Source: Acanthacorydalis orientalis (Eukaryota; Arthropoda; Insecta; Megaloptera; Corydalidae). From it: DNA of 64,000 bases. The stretch covers positions 18,784,245 to 18,848,244 of the forward strand of contig CM068322.1 of assembly GCA_034766995.1 (NCBI GenBank). Reading direction: 5' to 3'. Under the pieces are notes generated by a model that worked only from the letters and a program-made list of their open reading frames with translations, ran no database searches and was not told the origin of the DNA. Within the stretch, counting starts at the first letter, position 1; each line of letters begins with the position of its first letter. The translations under genes were made by a program, and so were the position numbers. This document shows positions 63,566-64,000 of this stretch, piece by piece.

Positions 63566-64000
63566 TATATCAAATTAATATTTTTGCATATATGTGTTTT
63601 CATAAATTTATAGAAAATAGTTCGTGTATTAAAATTAATAGTTCAATAAGATGTATATAGCAAAGATAAATATATAATCAATTTATACAATCTTAGAATA
63701 TTTAACAACATTTTTATTTAAAAAAGAACTTCATCGACACAACAAAGTTTGTGGGTGGTAGTGAAGAATTAATCTATACCGTCGGAAATTTCGACTTCTA
63801 TAGAGTTAATTAAGGCGGGGTGATCAAAGCTAAGATACCAGATTAAACATGATTTCATATGTCAACTCTAAAGGGACCAGCGTGGTAAATTAACGATCTA
63901 CTCTTGTCTGATGTCAATTAATGTAACCCATTTCGATCATTAAACCGATAAATGAATTACAAATCAAACAAGAGTGGTATGAAGAAGTAAAAAGCTCAAA

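Larger units (their letters stand above)
61689..64000. other. Pde6 intron reaching the window edge
   Basis: No further GAF-domain exon can be recognised on the minus strand here. It holds a (TA)n array at 62109-62152, another at 62992-63015 and a mariner derivative at 63015-63565. The last 240 bp are less AT-rich, with splice-like signals whose phase does not fit the next exon. Confidence 0.55.

Noticed and set aside
63780..63840. A splice-like unit on the minus strand (ctggtatcttag ... GTATAG) as an upstream Pde6 exon
   Set aside because: Its end phase does not match the phase-0 start of the exon at 61688, and the peptide does not resemble GAF-A.

Overview
The window is AT-rich insect DNA. 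Small-exon genes carry GT..AG introns, and the spaces between exons are filled with (TA)n microsatellites and decayed mariner-type transposons. The proteins (neuroguidin, CABLES, mitochondrial L15, GOLGA7 and a prenylated Pde6-type phosphodiesterase) and the composition fit an insect. A hymenopteran, perhaps a bee, is my best guess, but that is inference from composition and transposon types rather than a sequence match.

The left 13.4 kb is compact. It holds the 3' end of an unrecognised gene (+, about 163-1060), neuroguidin (-, 4310-5416), CABLES (-, 7265-9499), mRpL15 (+, 9964-10956) and GOLGA7 (+, 12732-13362). CABLES and mRpL15 are head to head over a shared intergenic stretch of about 460 bp. 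These genes are housekeeping or signalling components (rRNA processing/translation, CDK adaptor, mitoribosome, palmitoyltransferase cofactor) and do not form one pathway.

From 13.4 to 23.8 kb I see no confident gene, only (TA)n arrays, a short hairpin MITE and a few candidate small ORFs.

From 23.8 to 61.7 kb one minus-strand gene fills the window: the 3' part of Pde6, a cGMP-phosphodiesterase of the PDE5/6/11 group. Eight exons encode most of GAF-B, the complete PDEase catalytic domain and a C-terminal CaaX box (CSLL). All joins keep frame and give 695 residues; the N-terminal part (GAF-A) lies beyond the right edge. The introns (56 bp to 13.5 kb) hold a broken mariner, several families of internally deleted mariner derivatives, a non-LTR reverse-transcriptase fragment carrying a pogo-like MITE, and a CG-richer patch with a possible 45-nt cassette exon.

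The right 2.3 kb is further upstream Pde6 sequence (intron) with one more mariner derivative. I found no rRNA, tRNA, CRISPR or viral gene. I found no convincing new multi-gene system; the most useful leads are possible alternative Pde6 exons, the shared-deletion mariner families and their contact with (TA)n arrays.
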